Shown one piece after another: positions 1 to 8,233 of a stretch of 21,222 nt of DNA. The notes under the pieces were generated by a model, which searched no databases, was not told where the DNA came from, and saw nothing but the letters and a program-made list of their open reading frames with translations. Numbering within the stretch: position 1 is the stretch's first letter; each line of letters opens with the position of its first letter. The position numbers were made by a program, and so were the translations under genes. The stretch comes from Hyphomicrobiales bacterium (lineage in GTDB: Bacteria; Pseudomonadota; Alphaproteobacteria; Rhizobiales; Aestuariivirgaceae). Location: contig JAMOMM010000549.1 of assembly GCA_027067085.1 (NCBI GenBank), positions 1-21,222 of the forward strand. Reading direction: 5' to 3'.

Positions 1-2
1 CT

Positions 3-431
3 GCCGCATTTCGATACTCCATTGAGTCGGGCCAGAACCCAGATAACCCTGCGGACTATATCATTCGCCGAAGCCTTGAGTTACGTCCAGACTGGAATGC
101 GCATCGTACTGCAATCGACAAAATATTTGAAAATGAGTTTGACCGTTTAGTTGTCGAGTTAGAGAAAATGGACAATAACTTTGATGATCTGGTCGACAAA
201 CTTGAAGACATTCAGGAAAGTCATGGGGGCGCTGTATCCGACGATGACCGCACAAACCGTGCCACATATTCGCGTGATGGCGTAATGTTTACATTTGATC
301 TAAACAAACGCAGACTTGAAATCTCATTTGGTGTTTCTGGCGCACTTCAACTGATCGACGCAGCCCAAAAGCTTCAACTTGGCTACACTCATGAAAGTGT
401 GATGTTAGCACGACAGATTAAATCCAATTAA
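3..431 (+). CDS. Unrecognised protein, 5'-truncated by the window edge
   Basis: The reading frame is open from the first complete codon at position 3 to TAA at 429-431, giving 142 residues of a protein whose start lies upstream. An internal ATG at 168 exists, but the frame is open for 55 codons before it and the upstream residues look protein-like, so 168 is unlikely to be the true start. The middle is acidic and probably helical, with many D, E, N and L residues at about 40-75. The C-terminal part looks like alternating strands and a helix. There is no signal peptide or membrane segment in the visible part. I recognise no family and assign no function. Whether it shares a transcript with the next gene (157 bp further on) cannot be told. 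Confidence 0.6.
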   Translation, partial: AAFRYSIESGQNPDNPADYIIRRSLELRPDWNAHRTAIDKIFENEFDRLVVELEKMDNNFDDLVDKLEDIQESHGGAVSDDDRTNRATYSRDGVMFTFDLNKRRLEISFGVSGALQLIDAAQKLQLGYTHESVMLARQIKSN

Positions 432-587
432 GAAGTCCAATGTGCGTATAACTGGTCTAGGGTTTTTAATTCCAATGACAGGTTTGAGCCCATTCACATC
501 ATTCGTGTATTTCAACAAACGTCCGACCCTTGGCATGTTTACCTGCTAGCATGCGCAAGGTATGATGTTTTTAGAGGAATGGAAATT

Positions 588-1100
588 ATGGATGGCCAAT
601 CAGCTAAGATTGTAACGGTTTGTGAGTGCATCGACCTCTGCATGGTGTTTGCAATTTGGTGTGATGACTTTGCGAACCCAGATCCAGATGATATGATAAT
701 GAGCTTAGGTAGAGGGTTTGATTTAGTTTCAAATGCGACCCGCTTACAAAGCTTCGTAGCATTGCGAAAGTTAGACGACTTCTTTGGTGGAGAGAATCCA
801 AGGTCAGATGACTTGGTTGCCTCGAAGTTTGGTATAGATGAGCCTGCTGTGCTTGGCGGGGCTGGTAAAACCTTCTTACAAGATGCTGAACGCGAGGATA
901 TCAACAAGTGCGTGGTTCACCTTACGGAGCGTCTTTCTCTTGATCTTGACAGTGAGGTTGATCTCCAAAATATCATCAATCGCTCCATTCCAGTTTTTTT
1001 GAACTTAGTAGCGGAATTTCGTAAAGTTGATACCCAGCAAGGGGCTGCTGATTGGCTCAACCGCACTGAAGTTCTAATTAAGCGTATGCAGGCACACTAA
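588..1100 (+). CDS. Unrecognised cytoplasmic protein
   Basis: A 170-residue open frame ends with TAA at 1098-1100. An in-frame ATG at 579 would add three residues, but the only good Shine-Dalgarno sequence, GAGGA at 574-578, abuts that codon and sits nine bases before ATG 588, so 588 is preferred. The product appears mostly helical and soluble, with no signal peptide and no membrane segment. Its N-terminal 15 residues contain two cysteines and a third lies nearby. A basic helix (residues about 46-60) is followed by acidic segments. I do not recognise the family. The gene stands alone: the next gene is convergent, and nothing in the 158-bp gap between them looks like a strong terminator. Confidence 0.6.
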   Translation: MDGQSAKIVTVCECIDLCMVFAIWCDDFANPDPDDMIMSLGRGFDLVSNATRLQSFVALRKLDDFFGGENPRSDDLVASKFGIDEPAVLGGAGKTFLQDAEREDINKCVVHLTERLSLDLDSEVDLQNIINRSIPVFLNLVAEFRKVDTQQGAADWLNRTEVLIKRMQAH

Positions 1101-1258
1101 GTTTTTGGTAAGCATGGGTAATCGCAGAATTTATTTTGTGTTGGTCTTAGAGCCGCTAGTTAACAGAGATCACTTTACCCGCATTGTTGCCACTCGAGTA
1201 GTGTAAAAAATATCCTTATTGAAACACTTAAGTCACTCAATCCAAAATGCCCTTCATT

Positions 1259-1990
1259 TTAAACCGTTTCAACCAATCGATAGCCACAGTCTAGCTCGTT
1301 GAGAGCTAGCAGAGTGGCATAGCGATCTTCCCATGCGCCGCTGTTTAAATCTGCTTCAAGCTTTTCAAGACCTTGCAAAATGTTGTCCAAGGCCCAGAAT
1401 GATGACATTGCGGCGCGGACGCGGTCGTCTAAATAGGCTGCGGGTCGTCGCCAATATCCTGCTAGGAAACCATCTGAGCAATCATGTGGAATTGGCACTG
1501 GTGAGATTTTAACTGGCCCCAGCCACTTTTCATACACTGAAATTAGAGGCATTTGCGCATTGTCTAGCGTAATGAGTGCTGGAAAATAGTCAGCAAGCCA
1601 AAACCACTCAAAAAACGGATCAAAGGTTAAGAACACTACTTTGCCTCGTGTAACCCGCGCCATTTCTTTGGCCCCTCTTTCCTGGTCGCTCCAATGGTGA
1701 ATGGTTAGAACGGCCATTGATGCGTCAAAGGAGTTATCATCAAAGGCAATGTTTTCTGCTCCACCTTGAATAACCGTTGCATTTGAAGCGGGTCGTTGGG
1801 CAATCATTTTAGTGGATGGTTCAATGGCTGTGATTTGCCTACCAGTTGGTTCATAGGAACCAGCCCCAGCCCCCACATTTAAAACAGTTTTCGCATCGCC
1901 TAGCGCCGTTTCAATGATCTTGGCAATTCTAATGTCAGGCTTGCGCAAATTTGCATAGTTCAGGCCGATAGTATCGTAAAGAGTATCCAT
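1259..1990 (-). CDS. Class I SAM-dependent methyltransferase (Methyltransf_11 type)
   Basis: This 243-residue protein should transfer a methyl group from S-adenosylmethionine to an unknown small-molecule acceptor in the cytoplasm. What is seen: a glycine-rich SAM-binding motif I, VLNVGAGAGSYEP, at about residues 35-47; an acidic residue after the second strand (AIEPS); a motif with F-DASMAV at about 85-93; and the HHWSD post-strand segment common in this family. The C-terminal half is helical and has no motif that names the substrate. The start is taken at the ATG ending at 1990, because the family usually begins just ahead of a YDxIGxxY-like segment. An ATG at 2003-2005 would add five residues, and neither has a clear Shine-Dalgarno sequence. 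It is divergent from the DUF2842 gene. Confidence 0.8.
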   Translation of the reverse strand: MDTLYDTIGLNYANLRKPDIRIAKIIETALGDAKTVLNVGAGAGSYEPTGRQITAIEPSTKMIAQRPASNATVIQGGAENIAFDDNSFDASMAVLTIHHWSDQERGAKEMARVTRGKVVFLTFDPFFEWFWLADYFPALITLDNAQMPLISVYEKWLGPVKISPVPIPHDCSDGFLAGYWRRPAAYLDDRVRAAMSSFWALDNILQGLEKLEADLNSGAWEDRYATLLALNELDCGYRLVETV

Positions 1991-2112
1991 ACCGAAAACT
2001 AACATGAAGGTAATGAGCTGTCAGTATTGATTAGCCAGCAGACATCCACTTCGCCAAAGGTGACATTATCGCCGCTTGCTGTTTTCTCAATAGCAGTCTA
2101 TCACCTGATCCC

Positions 2113-2328
2113 ATGAAAATGAGAACTCGAAAACTTATCGGTGTCATTGTTGGCACGATTTATTTTATTGTCTATTGCTTGATCGCAATGGCAATTGGCG
2201 GTGCGTATTTTACCGAAATTCACGGCGGCATTCAATTTGTCTATTTTGTTGTTGCTGGCATGGCTTGGCTGCCGGGCATCATGATGATTATTCGCTGGAT
2301 GTCGCGGCCCGATGAAGTTTCAGACTAA
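2113..2328 (+). CDS. DUF2842 family small inner-membrane protein
   Basis: This is a 71-residue protein with a basic N-terminus (KMRTRKL) and two membrane segments, at about residues 8-30 and 40-60, ending in the short basic segment IRWMSRP before an acidic tail. The size, the two-helix layout and the final WxxRWMSRP-like segment match the alphaproteobacterial DUF2842 family, whose function is unknown. The ATG at 2113 is used; a second ATG at 2119 is equally possible, since no strong Shine-Dalgarno sequence precedes either. The stop codon lies two bases from the stop of the convergent polysaccharide deacetylase gene, leaving no room for separate terminators. Confidence 0.8.
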   Translation: MKMRTRKLIGVIVGTIYFIVYCLIAMAIGGAYFTEIHGGIQFVYFVVAGMAWLPGIMMIIRWMSRPDEVSD

Positions 2329-2330
2329 TT

Positions 2331-3389
2331 CTAAGCCACGTTCAATTTCTTAAACTTATTAAATAACGCAAACGGAACACCTGACAAAAGCGCGTCGATG
2401 TAATGGGTTTCTTGATATGCTCCATTCAATGACAGCCGTGGCAACGCCGTTAAGTGATCGCGGTGGGCATCATAAACAACACCTTTGCGCGTCGTGACGG
2501 CAAGCTTAAAACCTGCGTCCTTAACAATATCAAAGTCACGCGGACCAGCTGATCCTTCGTCGCCATAAGGATAGGCGAAAAATTCTGGCCGTTTACCGAT
2601 TTTTTTCTCAATGATGTCTCGAGATTGAATAACCTCGTCGCGTACTTGATTATCGGTCAGTTTTGAGACGGCGTAATGATGAATGGTGTGCGCACCGATG
2701 GTGCACAGCGGGTCGCTCGAAATTTGGCGCACTTCGTCCCAGTTCATGGCTTGCTCGGCACACATTTGGTCAAGGTCAATGCCATAGCCATCGCAAAAAT
2801 TTCGTATCCATTTGCGCTGTTCAACTTCAGGCAAATTTCGTACTGGCCAATAAATTTGTGCAAAGCCCGCTTTTTCTTGCGCCGTATTTGATGTGTCAAT
2901 TTTGTACTGCATGCCGTTGATTTCACATTCAACAACATCATTTTCCGCAATCACCTGCTCTAACCCACGCCACCATAGTTCGCTGGTGCCATCGGTAATT
3001 TGTGGAGCGATGAAAATCGTAAATGGGCAATTGTGTTTCTTAAACACAGGCAGCGCATGCTCAAGGTTGTCTCGATAGCCATCATCAATAGTAAAAACGA
3101 TAAATGGCTTATCAATGGTCATCTCACCTGAGATTATTTTGTGGGATTCTTCAATGGAAACAATTTGATAGCCGCGATCTCTGACAAATTGAATCACCTC
3201 AGATAGAAATTCAGGTGTGACCTCAAGTCCCGCATTGGGCGCAAATCCTGTTTGCAATCCACCACCGGGCAAAATGTGATGTAGCATTAAAAAAGCGCCA
3301 CAGCCTTTAAAAATGGGACTGGCTAACCTGCCAATTCCCGAGTAATGGACGGCGTTTAAAGCACTTCTGAAAATGGTTTCTTTGTTCAC
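2331..3389 (-). CDS. Polysaccharide deacetylase (NodB homology domain)
   Basis: This is a carbohydrate esterase family 4 protein of about 352 residues, expected to remove N- or O-acetyl groups from a polysaccharide. Visible NodB motifs are TIDDGYRD (catalytic and metal-binding aspartates), HTIHH (metal-binding histidines) and YPYGDEG. LMLHH near the N-terminus and WW before an insertion of about 90 residues are typical of a long bacterial subgroup. There is no clear signal peptide, so location is uncertain. The start is chosen at GTG 3387-3389, preceded by GGGTGG and followed by a segment resembling N-termini of homologues; TTG 3426-3428 would add 13 residues. It is divergent from the acyltransferase at 3526 across about 135 bp, and that neighbourhood points to modification of the locus's EPS. 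Confidence 0.85.
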   Translation of the reverse strand: MNKETIFRSALNAVHYSGIGRLASPIFKGCGAFLMLHHILPGGGLQTGFAPNAGLEVTPEFLSEVIQFVRDRGYQIVSIEESHKIISGEMTIDKPFIVFTIDDGYRDNLEHALPVFKKHNCPFTIFIAPQITDGTSELWWRGLEQVIAENDVVECEINGMQYKIDTSNTAQEKAGFAQIYWPVRNLPEVEQRKWIRNFCDGYGIDLDQMCAEQAMNWDEVRQISSDPLCTIGAHTIHHYAVSKLTDNQVRDEVIQSRDIIEKKIGKRPEFFAYPYGDEGSAGPRDFDIVKDAGFKLAVTTRKGVVYDAHRDHLTALPRLSLNGAYQETHYIDALLSGVPFALFNKFKKLNVA

Positions 3390-3525
3390 AATTGCCACCC
3401 AATCTAACAAAAATGGAAAACTCAACAAAACTTAACGTTATCGCTCTATAACAGCTAAGTCTTTACGTAGGCTTGACGCGAGGCTACAAAATTCTTGAAT
3501 GGACTTTTAAAGGGGCAGCCTTATT

Positions 3526-4692
3526 GTGGGCGATGTTGTGGGAAACGTAGCTATTCGGCTTGAGATGTTTGAAGACTTCTCTCCTTTGCAAGAGCAATGG
3601 CGGGCGTTGCAAGAACGTGCCGATTGCACATTTTATCAAACTTTTGAATGGTGCCAATCATGGCAAAGTACAATCGGTGTTGTTCGCGGATATAAGTCAC
3701 GGGTCATCGCAGGTTTTACCAAGGATGGCGAGTTGGTTTTTGTGCTGCCATTTGGGATACAAAAGCGTTTGGGGGCCAAGGTTTTAAAATGGCTGGGTAC
3801 GGGTGAAATGACCTATGGTATGGGGGTTTTTTGCCCTGACTATCTGGCTCTTCGCGACCATAGAATTTCTGCTCTATGGCCTGAAATTTTAAAGACCGCT
3901 GGCTCGCCCGATTTAATCAACCTTGTGCGCCAGCCCAAGTTTTGGGCAAACCGTGATAATCCACTCGCATTCTTATTTTCTACGCGTTCAGCCAATCAGT
4001 CTTATACGATGGATCTGACGGCTAGCTTTGATGACCTGTATGAGAAAAAAAGGTCGTCTTCAACCCGACGTGGAAACCGCAAACGCGATAACAAACTGTT
4101 TGCTGCTGGCAATGTGGAATTTGGCTTGCCAACGACCCAAGAAGATACCCATATTTTATTGGAGAAAATGCAAATCCAGCAAGCGGCTCGGTTGGCAAAA
4201 CGTGGTATTACAGGCTTGGATGCGCCAGAAATCAAGGCCTTTCTTTTCGCGCTTAATGCCTACTCCAAAACCAATTCGTCGGCCTACCTACTGCCGTTTA
4301 ACTTGAAGATTGATAAGCATGTGGTCGCGGTTATGCTCGGCGCATCGTTTAAGAATTCTTATTGGGCACTTGTTGCGTCACTCACGAGTTCGGCTGATCT
4401 GCAACGGATGTCTCCAGGTAATTATGCGCTACGCAAGACCATTAACGCCTTGTGCGATGATGGGTATGCTCTGTTTGATTTTTCAGCGGGTGACAGTGAT
4501 TATAAAAAGCACTGGAGTGATCGTGAAGTGCATCTATATGAATCTATTCGTGTTGCCACCATTAAAGGTGCCCCTGCTGGGTTGGCAAAACTAATGACGG
4601 CGATTATCAAACGATTATTAAAAAACAACCAGTCCGCCTTTAACGTATTGAGTAAAATACGTGCATCTATTTTTGGCAGCAAACTTTCTTAA
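3526..4692 (+). CDS. GNAT-fold acyltransferase of the CelD/BcsL (Acetyltransf_6) family
   Basis: The 388-residue product fits the double-GNAT proteins linked to cellulose or EPS production, which probably transfer an acyl group to sugars. Seen here are an N-terminal half with the pattern TFYQTFEWCQSW, common near the start of this family, and a C-terminal GNAT half at about residues 185-350. The latter includes a basic segment (KKRSSSTRRGNRKRD) and FDFSAGDSDYKKHW, the conserved end of the catalytic fold. The start is GTG 3526 with AGGGG at 3511-3515 ten bases upstream. There is no signal peptide or membrane segment, so it should be cytoplasmic. It converges with the co-polymerase gene 43 bp away. 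The acyl group and acceptor are unknown. Confidence 0.8.
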   Translation: MGDVVGNVAIRLEMFEDFSPLQEQWRALQERADCTFYQTFEWCQSWQSTIGVVRGYKSRVIAGFTKDGELVFVLPFGIQKRLGAKVLKWLGTGEMTYGMGVFCPDYLALRDHRISALWPEILKTAGSPDLINLVRQPKFWANRDNPLAFLFSTRSANQSYTMDLTASFDDLYEKKRSSSTRRGNRKRDNKLFAAGNVEFGLPTTQEDTHILLEKMQIQQAARLAKRGITGLDAPEIKAFLFALNAYSKTNSSAYLLPFNLKIDKHVVAVMLGASFKNSYWALVASLTSSADLQRMSPGNYALRKTINALCDDGYALFDFSAGDSDYKKHWSDREVHLYESIRVATIKGAPAGLAKLMTAIIKRLLKNNQSAFNVLSKIRASIFGSKLS

Positions 4693-4735
4693 ATTCCGCA
4701 TTCAATAATGTTGGCAAATAAAGCTGGTTTAAGCC

Positions 4736-7267
4736 TTACACCGCTACTTTAGAAAATAGCGGTGCATTTAAGTTTGCGTTCACTTGATTACCTGAGTTTG
4801 GTTGAGCAAGTGACGAAGCAGCGGCCATAGCACCTGCATCCATATACGTAACGTTTTCAGGTGCGCGCTGAGCACCACCATCGCCTTCGATGCGTACAAA
4901 CTTGGTTGAACGCATACCAGCGTTCGTTAACTTCGTCATTGTTGCGGTTACGGCATGGGCTTGAGCATTGCCTGACAACAACAGTGTTGCATGACTTTTG
5001 GCAATCGCGCCGTTTTCTAAGTTGCCTTCAGCGGAAATTATCCCACCATGAACAATCACAACATCATGGTTGTCGTCACTTTCAAGTGCGCCCAAAATAG
5101 TTTCCATACGGTCCCCACCTAGCAACGGCATTGCAACTGTTACGGGTTGACCAACGCGCAAAATCCGCACATCAGAGACTTCATCTTTAACAATCACTTC
5201 AAGAAACGACGCGTGTCCTGTAATCAAATCGGCAAGCCCTGGAAGGTTTGCAGTATTTGTTAAGTTTGCAAATTGCGGACCTTGCATGGATGCATCAATA
5301 ACAATAATACGCAGACCTTGCATTGCAAGCTGTCTGGCCAAGGCAAGTGTGGTGGCTGCAACATCTAGGCCCATTCCAGAAAGACCTGTTACTGCAATGC
5401 GCTTAACGCCAAGTGTTTGACGTGCACTTGCAACCCAAGAAACAATAGGACCTAAACCAGCAGCATAAGGGCTGTTGGCACTGTGCATCACCGACATAGC
5501 ATTTGCCGCAGCAGCTTGAATGGACACGCTTGCAGGCAAGCGACTTAAAGAGGGAACGCCTGCGCTAACATTTGAAGTCGTAAATGGTTGAGCTACAGCG
5601 TGGTTCTCCGCTGGTTGCTGTTGTATAAACTGTGGCGACACATCAGCGCTTACTTGTGGGCTTATGGGCGCAAACGCCGTTGGCATAGACGGTTGCACAT
5701 GCGGTTGTGGCGGCGATTGCGCGGCCACTTGCGGCGCTGCAGATTGGGCAACCATCTGATTTTGAATTGCGGCTTGCTGCGCGCTATTTTGTGGTTGAGC
5801 TTGGACCGATTGAGATGCGTGTGCTCGCACTGGCGGTTGGACCCGTGAACTTGCGGGCGCGCCACCTGTTACTGAACTCATTACCGCTGCCATAAAGGCG
5901 ATACCTGTTGATAAAACAAAGCCACCAATTGTTGCTAAAATAACCGTTGGGCCAGGTTTTGGAAAAGACGGTTCTGGTGAGATGTCGGCTGCAGAAATGA
6001 CCCGAGCAAGGCCAGGTTGGGCAACGGCATCTTCTCTTGCACTTGCATCAGAGTATTTAGTCAAAAAGGTTTCAAGCAACGTTCTATTGGCTTTTGCTTC
6101 ACGCTCTAAGGCTCGCAAATTTACGTGATCGATATTGGAACCAGAAGCACGTGTTTTCAATCCGTTTAAACTTGCACGCAAAGACGCTTCACGGGTGGCA
6201 GCAACTTTTGCCTGTTGTTCTAAACCAGAAACAATTTTCAGCACTTCTCTACGCACTTGTCTGTTTAGGCCAGAAATTTCACGGCGTACTGATTTAATAC
6301 GCGGATGGTTGGGCAAATACGTTGTCGATAGTTCTGCGACACGTCCTTGTAATGTAATTTGTCTTTCACGTAAGCGTTGAATAAGCGGGGAGTTTAAAAC
6401 CTCTGTTGATGAGGCAACGTCGCCTGTTTTTGCCAACTGGTTACGCATCGCTTTTGCACGGGCTTGGATTTGCGCGCGTTGGGCTTCGGCCAAAATGATT
6501 TGGCTGTTGAGCTCTGAAAGTTCTTGATTTGACAATGTGCTGTTTTGATCCCTGCCCCGTAACAAGCCAGCTTTAGCGCGAAATTTTTCAGCAGCAACTT
6601 CTGATTCAACAACTTTTTTGCGTAATGCAGAAATTTGTTCGGCCAGCCAATTACGTGCCCGCCCAGTATTTTGCGATTGGGTTTCACGCGTGGAAGAAAC
6701 AAATTCTTCTGCGAGCTTATTGGCGACATCAGCCGCAATTTTAGGGCTGGATGATTTCATTGCAATCACAATGACTTTTGATTCTGGAATTTGGTAAGCG
6801 CTTACTCTCTTATAATAGGCATTGAGCGCGCGCTGTTCTGGTGTATGTTTTCTGGGGTCAGATTTAAACCCGATTGAAATCAAAAAGCGACTGATGGGAC
6901 CTATACCACTCTTTAATGAATCAAACTCACGCAAAGACGTTAAGTTTAAATCCTTAATCACCCGTTTTGCCAAATCACGAGAGTGCAAAATCTCAAGTTG
7001 GCTTTTCACCTCTTGTTGATCGACCGTCGTGACATTTCCACGTTGAACTTCTGCATTGGTAAAACGCGTTTCTTGATTATCAACTAAAACCTTGGCTTCA
7101 GCTTGAAATTCTGGCGTGGCGGTCATAACAAAAAATACAGAGCCCGCCATCGCAATGAGGGTTACTAAGACAATCCATAGTTTTCGTTTCCAAATACCTC
7201 GCAAAACTTCGGCAACATCAATTGCGCTTGCTGTGTTTTGGGGTTGCGTTTGGTTGTGACCAGTCAT
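4736..7267 (-). CDS. Wzc/ExoP-like polysaccharide co-polymerase with a degenerate kinase domain
   Basis: The protein (843 residues) should set EPS chain length and couple synthesis to export in the inner membrane. In order it has a short cytoplasmic start, membrane segment 1 (about 30-50), a Wzz domain, a long periplasmic coiled coil with a GNVR-like end (about 180-430), membrane segment 2 (about 445-465), a Pro/Gln/Ala-rich linker (about 470-570) and a P-loop-like domain (about 610-760). The Walker A position reads GLSGMGLDVAATT with no lysine. Walker A' (IIVIDAS) keeps its aspartate and Walker B is DVVIVHGG. No tyrosine cluster closes the tail, so autokinase activity looks lost. The ATG at 7265-7267 is preferred over GTG 7316-7318, although neither has a strong Shine-Dalgarno sequence. 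It is divergent from the export lipoprotein. Confidence 0.88.
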   Translation of the reverse strand: MTGHNQTQPQNTASAIDVAEVLRGIWKRKLWIVLVTLIAMAGSVFFVMTATPEFQAEAKVLVDNQETRFTNAEVQRGNVTTVDQQEVKSQLEILHSRDLAKRVIKDLNLTSLREFDSLKSGIGPISRFLISIGFKSDPRKHTPEQRALNAYYKRVSAYQIPESKVIVIAMKSSSPKIAADVANKLAEEFVSSTRETQSQNTGRARNWLAEQISALRKKVVESEVAAEKFRAKAGLLRGRDQNSTLSNQELSELNSQIILAEAQRAQIQARAKAMRNQLAKTGDVASSTEVLNSPLIQRLRERQITLQGRVAELSTTYLPNHPRIKSVRREISGLNRQVRREVLKIVSGLEQQAKVAATREASLRASLNGLKTRASGSNIDHVNLRALEREAKANRTLLETFLTKYSDASAREDAVAQPGLARVISAADISPEPSFPKPGPTVILATIGGFVLSTGIAFMAAVMSSVTGGAPASSRVQPPVRAHASQSVQAQPQNSAQQAAIQNQMVAQSAAPQVAAQSPPQPHVQPSMPTAFAPISPQVSADVSPQFIQQQPAENHAVAQPFTTSNVSAGVPSLSRLPASVSIQAAAANAMSVMHSANSPYAAGLGPIVSWVASARQTLGVKRIAVTGLSGMGLDVAATTLALARQLAMQGLRIIVIDASMQGPQFANLTNTANLPGLADLITGHASFLEVIVKDEVSDVRILRVGQPVTVAMPLLGGDRMETILGALESDDNHDVVIVHGGIISAEGNLENGAIAKSHATLLLSGNAQAHAVTATMTKLTNAGMRSTKFVRIEGDGGAQRAPENVTYMDAGAMAAASSLAQPNSGNQVNANLNAPLFSKVAV
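4739..4764. terminator. Hairpin between convergent genes, possible weak bidirectional terminator
   Basis: CACCGCTA (4739-4746) and TAGCGGTG (4757-4764) form a perfect 8-bp stem with a 10-base loop. It overlaps the last codons of the co-polymerase gene and lies 47 bp past the acyltransferase stop. No good T-run follows on either strand, so intrinsic termination would be weak. It may instead block convergent read-through or protect mRNA 3' ends. Confidence 0.4.
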
Positions 7268-7330
7268 AATCAGGATTCTTTGCTCAAACTTACATAAATA
7301 CACATATATATTGGCCACTTTGGGCCGATT

Positions 7331-7349
7331 ATGGTTAGTTATCCGTTAA
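7331..7349 (-). promoter_or_regulatory. CtrA-type box (TTAA-N7-CTAACCAT)
   Basis: On the minus strand this reads TTAA, seven bases, CTAACCAT. The CtrA consensus is TTAA-N7-TTAA(C), with TTAACCAT as the half-site form described for alphaproteobacteria, so there is one mismatch. It lies 64 bp upstream of the chosen start of the co-polymerase gene and faces it. Binding is inferred from the motif only. Confidence 0.55.
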
Positions 7350-7395
7350 CAAAGACAATTTACAAAAAATAAATTTCTCAAAATAGTTCGGTTTA

Positions 7396-7414
7396 TTAAA
7401 GGTCTGCTAACCAT
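7396..7414 (+). promoter_or_regulatory. CtrA-type box (TTAA-N7-CTAACCAT)
   Basis: This is the same pattern as the box at 7331-7349, in the opposite orientation and facing the export lipoprotein gene, whose start is 109 bp downstream. All twelve fixed positions are identical between the two copies while the seven-base spacer differs. That is what one expects of a binding site rather than of a duplicated segment. Confidence 0.55.
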
Positions 7415-7523
7415 GTTCGTGCATCTTACATCCTGAAAATAGTTAGTTGTACCTTTGTGCTTGTGCAAATTCCCGTTGAATTTGACCATTTATGTCCAGG
7501 GGTAATAAGTTAGGATTTGAGTT

Positions 7524-8222
7524 GTGCGTTTGCGTGTATTATTAGTCGGTGCTATTGCAATTTCCTTATCAGGTTGTGCAAAAACTTGGGAAACTACCCG
7601 TCCAGCCACCTTGCCAGGCGGTGTTGGAATGAACCATGATGGTTCCATTTCTGAAGGCCCGACCGCAACGGCCAGCATCAACCACCTGCCAAAATTTGAT
7701 GCAAATCGCAAAATTCTGCCTCCTTTTGGATCTCAAGGAACAGCAGCTTCTTATGAGCATCGCAACGGATATTTAATCGGTGCAGGTGATCGTTTGACCA
7801 TTCGTGTTGTCGGTGAACCTGATCTGACAGGTGATTATACAGTTGACGGGTCAGGGCTTATTTCCTTTCCTCTCATCAACTCGGTAAAAGTTGGCGGACT
7901 TTCGGCCCCACAGGTGCGCAGCTTAATTGCAGCGCGGTTGCGTCAGGGATACTTACGCAAACCTGCCGTTACCGTTCAAACAACAAACCTTCGCCCATTC
8001 TTTATTTTAGGTGAAGTTAAAGGCGCAGGAAACTTTCCTTACCAAAATGGCATGACCGTACAAAACGCAATCGCCATTGCTGGTGGCTATTCAGCGCGGG
8101 CCAATCACGGCTCTGTAATGCTGACCCGAAAAGATGCAACAGGTACGAAAACCATTAAAGTGCCTGTTACAACACAGCTTTATCCAGGCGACATCATTTT
8201 TATTCGTGAACGTTGGTTCTAA
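7524..8222 (+). CDS. Polysaccharide export outer-membrane lipoprotein (Wza/ExoF-like)
   Basis: The 232-residue protein is expected to form the periplasmic and outer-membrane part of the EPS export channel. It starts at GTG 7524, with AGGA about ten bases upstream. The N-terminus is a lipoprotein signal: basic MRLR, a hydrophobic core and the lipobox LSGC with the acylated cysteine at about residue 18. A Poly_export domain follows at about residues 85-160 (YLIGAGDRLTIRV, then DGSGLISFPLI). An SLBB-type domain (FFILGEVKGAGNFPY, then AIAIAGGYSARA) follows that. It is much shorter than E. coli Wza and lacks a long C-terminal region, as is common for ExoF-type proteins. The next gene starts 11 bp downstream. 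Confidence 0.88.
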   Translation: MRLRVLLVGAIAISLSGCAKTWETTRPATLPGGVGMNHDGSISEGPTATASINHLPKFDANRKILPPFGSQGTAASYEHRNGYLIGAGDRLTIRVVGEPDLTGDYTVDGSGLISFPLINSVKVGGLSAPQVRSLIAARLRQGYLRKPAVTVQTTNLRPFFILGEVKGAGNFPYQNGMTVQNAIAIAGGYSARANHGSVMLTRKDATGTKTIKVPVTTQLYPGDIIFIRERWF

Positions 8223-8233
8223 GGCTTTTTCAA

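Noticed and set aside
539..907. 122-codon minus-strand frame
   Set aside because: It is antisense to the plus-strand gene at 588-1100 with low-complexity Ser/Lys-rich content; the plus-strand frame has the better start and ribosome binding site.
7482..7510. TTGACC as a -35 element for the export lipoprotein gene
   Set aside because: No acceptable -10 hexamer lies at 16-18 bp spacing (AATAAG and ATAAGT are poor), so no promoter is called there.
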